Source: Aspidiotus rigidus (lineage: Eukaryota > Arthropoda > Insecta > Hemiptera > Diaspididae). Taken from it: a stretch of 64,000 nucleotides of DNA. Below the pieces are notes generated by a model. It did not search any database. It was not told the DNA's origin and was given only the letters and a program-made list of their open reading frames with translations. The position numbers and the translations under genes were made by a program. The DNA is taken from the NCBI GenBank assembly GCA_035079385.1, contig JAVHKY010000023.1:2976001-3040000 (forward strand), written 5' to 3'. Of the stretch, positions 34,111 through 46,500 are shown piece by piece (position 1 is the first letter of the stretch; each line of letters opens with the position of its first letter).

Positions 34111-37100
34111 TCTCACGATTCAAAGTTCGTGGTTCAAACTATGCATCCGCCAGGATCGCTACTAACGCGCGTGATTTGTTCGAGTTCGACAGTAATGGTT
34201 CTTTTTCTGCTGAATACGGTAAGGAGCTGAATACGGAAGAGGGTGTTCTGTGGTATCGAAACTGTGGTGGTACAATAATTGGGAGCCCTGATTATGTTGT
34301 GGTCAATGTTAGGGGCCACGGTTGTAAGCCCTAGGAATAACTCTTCAATGAAGAGGAATTGAAGATTTTGTTCGCCCATCCAATTTGTAGAATGTGTGTT
34401 TGTGGACATCTTTTATGGGATGTCAGGAAGCGAAATCTACTTCATTCAAGCGTTATTTCAATTCTTTAATTTTTCTTCTATATCCTGGCACAGTTTAGAT
34501 ACCTAAGTTACTTCTTTCAAACTCTCCCCGTTGCAGCAAAACGCTAACGATATCCAGTTCGACTGCTAGGTTTAGATTTTTCCGATTGTATGTTCGTGTT
34601 ATCAATTATCATCATAGGTACATGATTCTAAAATATGAAAATATAAAATATTGCACCAAAATTTATATTGAAAACAAAAACAAATGATGTTGAATTACTC
34701 GACGGTCATATCATAAATTTTACTGGCTTAAAATTTTCAAAAATTTGCGAATAATCGACTGTATTTTTCTTTTTCACCCCACGGTACCTTGAAAATATCT
34801 CTGAAAGTTTCAAATCTGAATGAATACGTACCTACCTAATTTAAAAATATTCACTTTCATCGTACCTATCTTCAAGTAACTAGATTCATTTTTTAAAATG
34901 AATATAGGCCTACCATGGGTCAAGTCCATTCAACTAGTGGCTCGCGGAAGCTCGTCAAACGGCACGGGAAAAATAAAATTCATTTCAATTTCAGATTACA
35001 GTCGAAAGAAAAATTTTTTTGGTCCGCGCTAAATTCTTTGACGTCTTTTGAAAAAGAACTTGAATAGGCCTGCCGTAAGTATTTCATCTAATTTAGTCTT
35101 AAAAAATATAATACTGAATTGGTACCTAAATGATTTTTCATAAGGTACGGTAATTCTTTTCTGTAATTAGTACTTAGATTGATTAAAATTTTCTGGTTCG
35201 ATTCAAAATTAAAAATATTTCTATGTAAATTTGAAAGTATTTCAACATTACGTATCGTAGCCCTAGTGGCTTCGCTTAGCTCAAATTGTTCGTTAAAATG
35301 AATAATTAATAGATAAGACGTAACATAGGTAGATGAATTGACGAGAAGCGCCGCGAAGTACGAAGTATTTATATTCAAGACGTCTCCATTGAATCAAATT
35401 GTCCCATCTTTCTCATCAAGAAGCTTTTTTTCTTCTTTTCAAATCTTCGTTTTGTTCACGATTCTATTTAATTTAACCAAATTCCTATGAGTAGTCTATG
35501 GACCTGCAACCCCCATCCCCCATTTTGATTTGAGAAAAAAAGAAAAAAAAGTAATATTGTTCGAAAATGAAATACAACCCACTTTCAATTTTTTGAAACC
35601 TTTATTATGGTAAAAACGTTTCTAAATAAGTTGAATGCACATTTTTAAATTGATTTTTCATTCTTCGAGGAAAATCATCTCTTTTAGTTTTAGATGACGA
35701 AAGAGGAAAAATATTTTCGATTCTAGTTGAACCGAGTTTTCTAAAAGCGGGCTAAGCCACAAGCTAACAGTTCGGAGAAAAATATCTCGTGTAGTCGGGT
35801 GATAGACCTTGTTCTACGGATCATTGACTTTTCGCTTGTGAGGTTCCAGCTTAAATTCAACTTCATTACAAAAGTCGTCTTTTTTTTCCATGTATGAGCT
35901 TCGTGGGTCAAGTCCCAGGAATTTAATTCTGAATTTTCTCAAGTTCAACTTATTCTAGAGAGCCCATAACCCTCAAAGATGTTTTTATGGCTCCTTAAAT
36001 TAAATAAAAAAACTTATTCTAGTCTAACGTGAATCACTTCAGTTGAAAATTTCGTTCTTTAAAAATGGGATCTTTCATTTCTTTTAATTTTGAGAATCAA
36101 AGAGGAAACAAAAAGTCAAAATAAAATTAACTTGTTGCTCGGATAAATAAAGGAAGGGGACTAAAATGATTTACAGATTCACCACACAGTCATTACTCAT
36201 ACGTGCAGGTCTATTATTGCTGCAGTTTCACCATTTTTTAATCGTGCGTGATTCATCAAGAGAAAATTGTTAGGTATTTAGCCAGAACTCGCTTCTTTAC
36301 AGTTCAATTTTTTATCGTCTTACCTGATGATTTCTCGCCTTTTGTAGGCAACCAACATTCTAAAATGTTGTGAATGCTTGCAATAATTGTTAATTTGACA
36401 ACATTTATTCACTAAAAACGGAATTCATCTCAATACTCACCGTAAGGGTATACAGTATTTAACTACGAATTCCGAAACGAAGAAGGTCATAAAAATTTCT
36501 AATTTTACATACTTAATCGAAGGATTTGAGGAACAACTTTTGAAATTCCACGCTGTTCTATTTCATTGTCAATAAAGCAAACTAAAATTAATTCGGTCTT
36601 CTTATTTATTTGAACATAATACAATTTGTAGAAACTAAATTCACTTGATATCTATAATGAGATTTAATTTTTTTAAAATTAGATATCCGAATTTTATATT
36701 TTTTTGGTGATGTCGTAACCAAAATTCATAACCGTAATAACCAGTGTCATCTTCGTTTTTGGAGTAGATTCGCACGACGTAGGTATAAAGATACAGAATA
36801 TATTACAAGCTGAAAAACTTCGTACACGAACGTTTTCCTGCAGAAGTTCGTTATGCAACCCATATCAATTGTCCGATAGATACGTAGACAGAATGAATCA
36901 CTCCGGGGAAAATATCATCAATGACTTGTAAATTAGAAGGTATCGAGCTAAGTTCTTTCTGACGAGAAAAACAAACGATAAAAATGAGTTTATCTCAAGA
37001 TTTTTGTCGCTCTCATCTCGAGTTTTTCATTACAGAAGAATCGTTCAAATAAATTTTCTAAGTCTATTAAATTGTAATCCGAGTTTAGATTCATTAGTCG

Positions 37101-38645
37101 TAACACCTACGTATGAAGAGGCTTTGATGTTGTACTAAAGCATACGTCTTAACGAATGCAGGCTTACAAAAAATTAACCGATGTGTGATAAAATACTTTG
37201 AACATATTATACTGCTAATTAGGAAATTTCTATTTAGGAATAATTGGATTATGCTTTGGACACAACAAAAGTTTGTTCATTTTTCTTCCGTAGAAGAAGA
37301 ATTTTTTCTTTAAAACTTTCGTTGATTAGCCAAACTTGATTCTTATCATAAAAATGAAGATTCAGACAAAAGCAACCTTCAAATATTCTCTCAGGGAAGA
37401 AATTTTCATACTTCCAGATAATTTTTAGAAAGAAAAAAAGCTACGGTTCAGATTTTTGGAAAACTGGGCGCGATGTAGGTACCCAGGGCGATTCTTGTAG
37501 AAAAATATGTATAACTTTTACATCGTGACTTTAACAAAAACAGTGAAGAGAAGTGAGTCTAAAACAGGTTGAAAATTGGCGCGAATATCGACTATTCCAG
37601 AAATCCTGTTCCAGGTTTTAGCGTATTTCTCCTTCAATTCTCCTATATTCTCAAAGATGCGAAAAAAGGCGGGTAAAAACGTTTCGTTCTCTTTTCTTTC
37701 TTCTTTCGTTTTCTCTCTCAGTTTCTCGATCACCTACGAAGGGCAGGTATTCGGTATGCAGCACAAATCGTGAGAGAGGAAATGAACGAATTACGGTCGG
37801 ATACACAGTTCGCCGGTTTTCTATGTATAGGTACCCAAGTACCTAAACTACTGATTAGAATTAGTAACAGAAACTTTAATAAGTGAGCAAAAATATTTTC
37901 TGTTAAATACTTCGTCATTAGAACTTTTTAATTGCGGAGAGTACCTATTTATTTCGTGGGAAAGGTTTGCATTGATGAAAAAATTCCTAAATGATTCGGT
38001 CTGTGAATTGACTTGAAATTACACGGCATAAAAATTTAAAGTGCCAAGATGAAAAAAAAAATTTTATTATAAATATATTTTACTGAAGGATTTCTAAGGT
38101 TGATGAATTTGATTAAAAATAATTTTAAAGTATCAAATTCTGATTATTCAGTTTTGTAAAATTGACTTTAGAAATCATCATTCGCCTCTCGTCGATTCCT
38201 GGTTGAGAAAATTACAAAAAATTTGTGGATACGTACGAAACGATAAAGTACCTAATCTTGAACATCTACGGTGATTAAAGAAAAAAATATCAACATTAAA
38301 GCCATATTTTCTCCTTATTTCTCTCTTCGGGGAAAAGATGTGACCGAAGATGAGAGGAGAGACCTCAGTGAGCAAACAATCAATTTTCTGAAATTAGATT
38401 TGACACTGCCTTTCACGACAAAAAAAGTATACAATTTTGACCAACGTTTCAAATGCCTTGCATTCACCCTCAGGGTCGAACATATAATGAGACAGGTTAC
38501 GAGCTAAACAAAGTGTAAAAGAAACGATCAGTACGGACCAGAGTATCATTTTTATTTACATGATTTTTTACACATTTTCACGTGGTGTAGTCAGGAAAAA
38601 TCGATTTTCCTTACCCATCAAGGCCCCTTTCCTCACCCTCGGTCA
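34111..38645. other. No gene recognised
   Basis: Frames of up to 100 codons around 34032-34409 overlap the MITE or lack motifs. The rest is AT-rich with short frames; nothing can be defended. Confidence 0.5.
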
Positions 38646-38649
38646 CACA

Positions 38650-40095
38650 TCGCTTGCTTTTTATTATCTTTCATTGTCCAGCATTTCATGTTGGTTTCAT
38701 TTGAGTATGCTATCTTGATCAACATATGTGTCATATTCCTACCGATTCCTATAAAAATTTGACTCACTTAAAATACACTTCCGTGATGTCATCACTCTTG
38801 AACTTGAGACATAATTATACACTTTTTCGACGTCATCGACGCGCGAAGTCCTCATCCCGTGACTTCATTGCGATCACCTCAAATGATATCATCACCCTTA
38901 ACCTTAAGAGCATCTACACTTTTGTGACGTCATTAATCTTTGACGTCATCGCCTCCAACGTTAGAACAAAATAATAAACTTTTGCGATGTCATGAATCCG
39001 CATCTTCAACCTTGATGACGTCATCACACTGTGACATCATCATCCTTAAATTTGAAACATAATATACAGTTTTGTCACGTTATCAACCCGTGTCATCTCC
39101 AAGCTTCAACCCCAACCTTAGTATCGTCATCACCACTAATCTTGGGTTGTATACACTTTTCTGACTTCATCAGCCATAATCTTGAGAGCATTTCTTAGCA
39201 CCATATACAATATAGACCAACCATTCGTCGGCCCAGAGTCAAAATGTCGTATCTAAGAAAATGGTAATTTTACAGGAGAGTCAAAAAACAACTTTCTGTG
39301 GTAGGTACTGAATGGTTACAATAAGTAAATGGAAAATAATTTGTTATTTTTCGCATAATTAATGAATTATACGTCATTTTATCATTCTAGAACGATGAAT
39401 TATCATCACAAGAACTAGAAACCATCATCAACTCAAAACCTCTAATTTTGGGAATTACGACCTTTTGACTCTAGGCCGACGCATTGTACTTGAATCTTTG
39501 CTATAATATGTGATAATGTTGAGCATTGTGTTCTTATCCCATTATCCAAATTTTCTCATCACATCTCGCTACCGACTCGACTACATTGTTCTTACGACCA
39601 ATGGTTGGTCTGTATTGTACATGGTCTAAGAGGGGCATTTACACTTTTTTCACCCTGTGACGTCATCACCCTAACCTTAAGATATAATTTTGCAAGTTGG
39701 ACTGTATCTTTGTAACAACAAGATATAATTAAGAGGAAGAACAAAATTACTGTCTTCCTCTTATACAGTTTTGTCACGTCATCGTCCTTAACATTAGAAC
39801 ATATATAAACTTTCGCGACATCATCAACCCACATCATCTTCATCTTCAACCCTGATAATGTCATTCCCTGTGACGTCACTATCCTCAATCTTGAGATAAT
39901 ATAGTTTTGTGACGCCAATAGCCTGTGATATCCTCACTCCAACCTTGATGACGTTATCAGCATCACAACCGCTAACTTTAGGACATACACACTTTTGTGG
40001 TGTCATGAGCCCGTGACGTGAACACCAGTCTTGAATATTTTATGTGAAGAAAAGGTTTGCTCAATACCCTCGTGAGAGAAGACAATATCCATGTC
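38650..40095 (+). repeat. TGACGTCA-rich dispersed repeat, copy 1
   Basis: Starts with CATTGTCCAGCATTTCATGTTG and ends near GACAATATCCAT, both of which recur at the ends of 57110-58785. Between them lie degenerate units of the form CTTTTGTGACGTCATCAACC ... CCTTAAGACATACA. Perfect TGACGTCA occurs at least five times (near 38926, 38941, 39016, 39658, 39871). Interrupted by the TIR element at 39194-39632. TGACGTCA is the CRE/ATF consensus; whether it acts as such is unknown. Confidence 0.7.
39194..39632. mobile_element. TIR element inserted in the TGACGTCA repeat
   Basis: The left end CTTAGCACCATATACAATAT and following bases are inverted at the right end (...TACATGGTCTAAG). A second inner pair exists: GTCGGCCCAGAGTCAAAA near 39228 against TTTTGACTCTAGGCCGAC near 39463. 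Flanks GAGCATTT and GGGCATTT are a 7-of-8 match, suggesting an 8-bp target duplication. Confidence 0.7.
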
Positions 40096-40209
40096 AAAAG
40101 ACCTACACTGATGACGGCGTACTAAGTGGTCAAAAGTTCCTAAGAAGATTGGTGACAAACTATGCAAATCGATATTTTTAACCGATTGATTTCTCAAATC
40201 CAAAAATAT

Positions 40210-40592
40210 CAGTGTGCTGCAGATGAAAGACTTAGCTTCAGCTTCGGATTTTTGTTGTTCAAAAAGAATTTGGCTAGCTTTTGTTTTTTTTTTTCAGCTG
40301 ACTTTTGGCTTTCCAATCTGTGGAGAAATCGGATACGATCAGGAGAAAAGGATCTCTGTTGGAGGTACACAGTACACAATACTGTACAAGAAAAAAACGA
40401 AGTTGAAATTGATAAAATGATGTTAAAAAAGAGAAATGCCATTACCAAAAAAGAAATGAAAATGATTGAGCTCAATTAAAAAACATGGTTTTGTACAAAC
40501 TTCTCAAAACACAGAAGAGCCAAAAGCAAGCCAAAAAAATTTGGGTGAATTCAGCTTTTAGCTTCAGGTTTTCGGTTGGCTACAGCACACTG
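40210..40592. mobile_element. hAT-type MITE with perfect 8-bp duplication AAAAATAT
   Basis: Ends are CAGTGTGCTGCAG and CTACAGCACACTG. AAAAATAT flanks both sides exactly (40202-40209 and 40593-40600). CAGTGTG termini and an 8-bp duplication are the hAT signature. The interior includes two AGCTTCAGCTTCGG-like blocks and T-rich sequence. The overlapping frames (up to 105 codons) are not genes. Confidence 0.85.
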
Positions 40593-40600
40593 AAAAATAT

Positions 40601-41140
40601 TCTCGCTGATAACGAAAGAAAGTCTTTCTATTTAAATAGGGTTTCTAGACGTCGGAGGTTATTCATTCACGTCGGTCGTCTAGTTATAGAATCAAAATAG
40701 TCAAACCTAAATCTGAAAGTATGCAAAGATTTCATGTTTATTTTCTCGATCAAACAATTTTCAATCAAGAGTCTTCAGCGTTAGTACAGGTTTCTAAGGA
40801 TGGCTATATTGGGATTTAAACTTGGAGTTGGGGAATTGTTCGTTCTGACAATATTCGCCCTTCCGTTCAATGTTTTTTAAATGAAGAAATTTCACGCACC
40901 ATAATTAATAGGACATCGTTTTTTAAAGCAAATACAAGCAAAAATTTTGTAGTCTGTATCATCAACATTAAATACGAAAAAAAAATTGTAGCAATACATG
41001 ATATGTATATTGAAAAAAGGCAAAATTTCTCAGGAGTTACCCTTCTATCATCCCTTGAAAGACCAAATTCTGTCAAGTTCTTCTCTACTTGTCGGATCGA
41101 TTTCCTCTGAATAAGATGACATAATTATATTGGTTTAGAA
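40601..41140. other. No gene recognised
   Basis: Short frames only. Confidence 0.5.
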
Positions 41141-41144
41141 ATGA

Positions 41145-41715
41145 AAATGTTCTGGCGTAGCCAAATAAATGAAGATCATGTTTCATGTCTTTTATAAGGT
41201 AGCATACCAGCTCGTCTTTGTCATGCTTGCTTTGCTTGATCTCGGAGTACCACCTTCTTGTTCTCCACGCGCGAGTAAGCCCCCTTCTTGGACTATCCTG
41301 GGTTTAGTATGATTTTACTTTGGAATATTTCAAGCTACTGGCGTTTGGGGGCTCACTCGCTCCGCTCGTTCACCATTTTCCTGGGTTTAGTATGATTGTA
41401 CTTTAGAACATTTCAAGCTACTGGCTTTCGGGGAGCTCACTCCTGGGTGTAGTATGATTCTACTTTAGAATATTTCAAGCTACTGTTTTTTTTTGGGGGG
41501 GGGCTGGTCTAGTAAAAGTCTACTTTATGATATTTCAAGCTAATAGCTTTTGGGTAGCTCACTCGCTCCACTCGTTCGCTCTCCTTGGTCTAGTAATAAC
41601 CGCAGCTTAGAATATTTCAAGCTAATAGCTTTTTGGGGGCATGGTCTAGTATAACAAAAGCTGACTAACTCCTTTTATACAGTACAAGCCGTAAGCCCGC
41701 TAAATATTATAAAAT
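41145..41715 (+). mobile_element. GGCTATGCC / ATGAAACATGTC family, copy 3, with internal tandem units
   Basis: Begins AAATGTTCTGGCGTAGCC...AAGATCATGTTTCATGTC. From 41300 to 41650 it carries five diverged units of TAGTATGATTCTACTTTAGA, ATATTTCAAGCTACTGGC and GGGGGCTCACTCGCTCC. The far end is not clear; it may be truncated next to the Helitron relic. Confidence 0.6.
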
Positions 41716-41753
41716 TTCAAATTATTTTCAAGATTCTTGATATTTATTTATCA

Positions 41754-42363
41754 TCAGTACTCTTTTAGTTCAATTTCTAATCTAATTTTTTTAATATCTT
41801 CTCTGATATTTGGATGCCGTCTTTTTAGAAGATCCTTTGCGCATTCTTCTTTCTGGGTGTATGCTGAAAAATTTTTCATTTTTTGTGGATTGTTGGAGGA
41901 GGTAGATAACTTCCTATATAATGATACAATTGTCCAAAAATTTTGAAAGTTGTAAATATGTTTGAAACTTCATTACACCCTAAAGAAGTCATTGAAAGCG
42001 CATTGTTGTATTTATGCAAATTATTAAAAAAATGAGATCTATTATCCCTTCCGTCTAATAGTTTTTGAAGAAAATCCGGCATAGAGGACAAATCAGGTAA
42101 CTTAATCTTACCACCCCGCAACAGAAATTTTGATTTTCAGTTTCAAATAATTTTCCATCACAAAATGTGCACGTAATTGCTAGATTCCCAATTGAACTTA
42201 TACTGGTATATTCTTTCTCAATAATGTACCTAATGAATGGACTATTATCGTTCTGACAATCATTTTCCACATTATTTTCTGATGCCAAAATTTCGGAATT
42301 GACACGAGCCCTCTTCCCTTTGTTCGTCAACCGCCCTAGATTTGCTTTCTTGCGTTTTGGCAT
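41754..42363 (-). pseudogene. Helitron relic: N-terminal part of the Rep/helicase protein (minus strand)
   Basis: Minus-strand frame from MPKRKKANLGR (42363), the typical start of insect Helitron proteins, through ITCTFC...FETENQNFCC (usual CxxCxxLxxxE...CC). A one-base frameshift near 42115 follows, then GGKIKLPDLSSMPDFLQKLL, NNALSMTSLGCNE and FKIFGQLYHYIGSYLPP. These match the Helitron-like N domain (GKVxLPxL..PPxxL..LL, YNNAFAFTSLG, RIHGQxYHxIGxLLP). A second frameshift lies at about 41880, then AYTQKEECAKDLLKRRHPNIREDIKKIR to a stop at 41754-41756. The Rep catalytic HUH and helicase parts are absent, so this is a truncated fragment. Confidence 0.85.
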
Positions 42364-42602
42364 TCCAATTAGATTGCAATAAAGTGAGACATCCATGACT
42401 TCGATATTGAATTATCGAAATTGACGTGAATTGTTCTTCTTTTCTTAGTCCTCACGTTAAATTTGAAATAATGAAAGACAACCACCACTTCTTCAGATAA
42501 TTGCTAAGCAAAATCTTTATCGTAACTCTACACTATTCGATTACTCATGGTACGGGTATTCAAAACTTCCCCGGCTAAAAAGGACCATTTTCCAAAAATG
42601 AT

Positions 42603-42717
42603 TGCTTAAAGTATACGTTCCAAATAAGAGTGCCCGCTTTTGATAAGCAATTGCCCATTTGCGCTGTTGTCAAAAGTGGGCACTCTTATTTGGAACGTAC
42701 TTTAGCACATATTAATT
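42603..42717. mobile_element. Palindromic MITE, ~115 bp
   Basis: TGCTTAAAGTATACGTTCCA...AATAAGAGTGCCCGCTTTTG is matched inverted by CAAAAGTGGGCACTCTTATT...GGAACGTACTTTAGCA, with arms of about 40 bp around a short loop. The words AAAAATGATTGCTTA occur just before it (about 42594-42608) and again at 42736-42750. Confidence 0.7.
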
Positions 42718-42994
42718 TTCGATGAACGTCAACAAAAATGATTGCTTAGCATTTTCAATCAATCAATTGACGAATGACACAGATTTTTCATCTCTTGAAT
42801 CATTCATGACCCCCCCCCCCCCGGCAAGTACAAAGATATATACTACACGCCATTCGCCTGATTTCGTAACTTCAAATTTATTACGCATAAACCTTCTCCT
42901 AGGCAAGCTAAAGCAATGGAAACAAATTCCAAGTTCGTAGGTGAAATAGGAATAAAGTTAAATAGATTTGCGATTTTGCAACTTCTCTTTATAT

Positions 42995-43242
42995 ACCTAA
43001 TAAATAGCTCGAGAGTCGAAATTTTTCCAAGTCCCCCTCCTATCATATATAGCTCGAGATTCGAAATTTTTGAAGTCCCTCTCCTATCATAATATGGCTC
43101 GAGAGTCGAAATTTTTTTCAAGTTCCCCTCTGCTGTTATCATATATAGCTCGAGAGTCGAAATTTTTCTAAGTGTTTTGCTGGACGACGGACGGCGCACG
43201 GCAAATTTCTCAAAAAGCCCTCCATCAAACAGGTTCCCTGTT
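42995..43242. mobile_element. Foldback element, copy C, right part
   Basis: About four units of the 45-bp minisatellite (TATAGCTCGAGAGTCGAAAT type) are followed by CTGGACGACGGACGGCGCAC, GGCAAATTTCTCAAAAA and the right end AACAGGTTCCCTGTT (43228-43242). The left end was not found, so it is truncated or has lost its left module. Confidence 0.65.
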
Positions 43243-43244
43243 AG

Positions 43245-43543
43245 AATGTTCTGGCGTAGTCAAATAAATGAAGATCATGTTTCATGTCTTTTACAAGGTA
43301 GCATACCAGTTCGTCTTTGTCGTGCTTACTTTGCTTAATCTGAGAGTATCACCTTCTTGTTCTCCACACGCGAGTAAGCCCCCTTCTTGGACTATCCTGG
43401 GTTTAGTATGATTCTACTTTAGAATATTTCAAGCTCCTTTTTTTTGGGGGGGGGGTGGTCTAGTAGAAGGGTGAAGGGGGGAGTCAGGCACTCGCAAAAT
43501 TTCAAATTAAGGCTCAGGACAGAGTAGAGACATGAAACATGTC
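43245..43543 (+). mobile_element. GGCTATGCC / ATGAAACATGTC family, copy 4, short
   Basis: Starts AATGTTCTGGCGTAGTC two bases after foldback copy C and runs to GACATGAAACATGTC at 43529-43543. It has one internal tandem unit (TAGTATGATTCTACTTTAGA) and a G-rich tract. This copy shows both ends and so gives the best full-length outline. Confidence 0.65.
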
Positions 43544-43549
43544 AAAATA

Positions 43550-46500
43550 ACGGTTGATTGAAAATCAATGTATGAACGTACATAAATTCTCTGATTCACC
43601 CTTTCAGTAGCGCTCTCTAGTGTAGGTTTAAACCCCAATTAAATTTTTTTTTTTTCTTTTTTCTACATTTTATTTAGCAACCTATGTAAAATGCAATAAA
43701 TATAAATAAGATCAAACCGTTTTTTCAGATTAAAAATTTATATTTGACACTGTAGTTATAATATTACAAACATGTACCGAGAACTATAAAATGAGAAATT
43801 TTGTTAATGATTGCAAAATTTTGTGAAACAAGTCGAAGACGAGATACACGAATAACGAATTCTTCTCTTCACGTTCTTGATTTGTGTAAGTAAGTGTAGA
43901 AATAAAATTATTCCAAAATATATTTTGGTAAACAAATTAAATTTAGAGTTATGAATTTTTCCTCGAAGTGATAACTTATTGGCACTCTCTGTACCTAGTA
44001 ACACTTGCACCACAAGCCACAAATTTCGACTTCACTGAATTTTTAGACGTAGAATAATCTCAGTAGGCCTAGTCATCTGGTGCCTCAGGAGATCAAGGTT
44101 CGTCACTCATCTACTTACAGATAGAAATAATTTTAAAGAAGAGACGATGTCCAAATTTTTCCATAGAGCATGCAAAACTCATTTAGCTGAGTATAATTTT
44201 TTCGATATCTGAAGTATACTAGTGGACTCTTTCAAAAGTTTTTCGACAACAGTATCAATTCTACGTACAAGGTACGTGTATGTGTAGCCTAGATGAGTAT
44301 CTATTCAGGACTTTGAAAGCAAAGACTCTAGCACAATGGTATTTATTACGTCTTAGAGTTCTAATATTATTAGCGCATACAGAATAGGTGTGTTCGATTT
44401 TTCCGTAGCTTTTACACCGCTTCAAGAAGTATCAATTTCACCTCTACGTGTGTAACTCGTTGCAGTTTTTCTTCGATCGGTAAACAGGGTGAACAGACTC
44501 ATGAACGAATGGCGGGTGGATACTCGACCAAAGCCAAGGTTACATGACATTCCTTTATATGAATGATGTATTGATGATGATAACAACGATGATGTTGCTC
44601 GTAATGACGATGATGATAAAAACCGTTTGTAAGTCGAAGAGGGAGGATAACACCTGTCTTTTATTATCGTCTCCTTTGTACCATTATAGCCTTCTTTTAC
44701 GTTTGATTTTGTGGCGTATTTCTTCTCCTCCACAATATTCGTCTATGAAAGCATCGACTGACCAGCATCCAACGTCAAATAGTTCCACACGTACATAATA
44801 TCGTTGCTATAACAAAGAATCTTTTCTCGCCTCTCTTTTCAATGCGGAGAACCTTGCTTCGTCCGTCGCCTACCTGCCGCGGTACAGTTCAAGAAATTTC
44901 ATTTTCCGTTCGTGTAGCGTCTATTAAGACTGTCTACAGTGAAACCTCGAAAATAAGTTTTCGTTCCACGAAATTGCGTTTATAGCCTTCTATAAAAAAA
45001 TTTCAGTTCAATCATCGTCTGTAAGTATGTATATGACGAAATGATGAAATTATCTTCAACACGTAGGTACCTATAGGTGCTCTCGATTTATACGAAGCTG
45101 CAAGATGTAATATATTCAATTCATGGACAATTGTTTGCTGATGAGATCATTTTTCCGCATACATTATTAACGAAGACGCTTTCAAAGAATTTGGACTAAA
45201 AATAATTTCGGACAGTACAGCAGCGCTGTGGTTTAATCAATTCCATATTATAGTACACTCGCGCTCAGTTCAACAGTATTATTTGCTTCTTTCATTCGCT
45301 CTTCTCTCTTGTGGGAGACTAACCTTTATTTACCTGTTCCTCCCTCGATCCCTCGCACACCTGTATAGTCGTGTATGCGCCATTATAATTTTCTATCTCC
45401 TCCCGTACTCCCGTCTGAGGGACGCCAGCTAAAGAGCATCGTTCTTCGTACAGTTCGTTTGAAACTGGTTTTCGTATTCTTATTTCTTTTTTATTATTAT
45501 TTTTTTTTCACAGTACAAACGTATCTCAGTGTGCGTGTATGATATACATGTATATCGTCGTCTAGTCGACTTGGCCCCATCTTAAGACTTTCAAAAGAAT
45601 TGTTCGTATAATCGTGAACCTGTTTTCTCTGTCTCAAATATAAATCTACATCAATTTCTTCCTATGTAGCCTAGTACCAGAATTGGAAAGCTTTTGTTTC
45701 CGTCTTGTTTAGTGTCACAAAAAAGAGAAGAAAAATGGTTGGAGACAATTTCACGTTGTTTCGCGTTTCGATTCTGAAATGAATACAATACCCAGTGTCC
45801 CGTGTATCGATGTTCATCTCGGAGTAACCTGCTGGGTATACGTATCTACTTTCCTAAGAAAAAATGGCGCGGAAAAAATTTTACTCGTAGGTTGCCACTG
45901 CAGCGCTGAAAATTGGGGACATAGAAGAGCATTTTTTTCCCGATTCCGTGAAATAGCCGTAAATTCCATTCGTACACACGACACGCTCGAGGTATTGTAA
46001 CAAAAATCATCACCACGCCATCACTAATGTGTCTGGTGCATTTGTCATTACAATCACGAACTTGTAGGTAATAGTTACATACGGCACAAAACTGAAAATT
46101 ATGATCATTTGATCGTGATCGTCCTCGAATTAGTTGGCAGACTTCTTCGAAGTCGACTCGAATTTTTAACAAAACCAAGGTTGCGGTGACGACGCGGTTG
46201 CAGGATAGAAAAATCCAATTTAAGTTCACCTCTCATTAAATTCGATTATCCCACATGAGATCTTATCGTCTCACGAAGCGAGTCTTATAGGAAGTGCTAT
46301 CAAAACTAGGGCTCCGAATCCTACGACTGTTCGAATTTCGACAACCTGTATTACTCCAACGAATTCGAAGTGCTTATTGGTAAAATCTTGACACAGTAAC
46401 TTAACAGGCACGATATTTGTGGTCGCACAGTCCAGACATAGAGTTTCGTTTTGGTAATAGCATGTAATTTTTGAAAAGAAAACCGGTCATAATTCGTCTA

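Noticed and set aside
33920..34409. Overlapping frames of 81-100 codons around the 133-bp palindrome
   Set aside because: Half of each frame is MITE sequence, and the rest matches no family.
38650..40095. Reading the TGACGTCA array as a CRISPR-like array
   Set aside because: Units are degenerate, variable in length, and have no conserved repeat/unique spacer pattern; the setting is eukaryotic.
40162..40479. 105-codon frame and overlapping ones
   Set aside because: Lie mostly within the hAT MITE at 40210-40592.
45846..46229. 127-codon minus-strand frame with several cysteines
   Set aside because: No recognisable cysteine spacing, start context or splice signals; could be chance.
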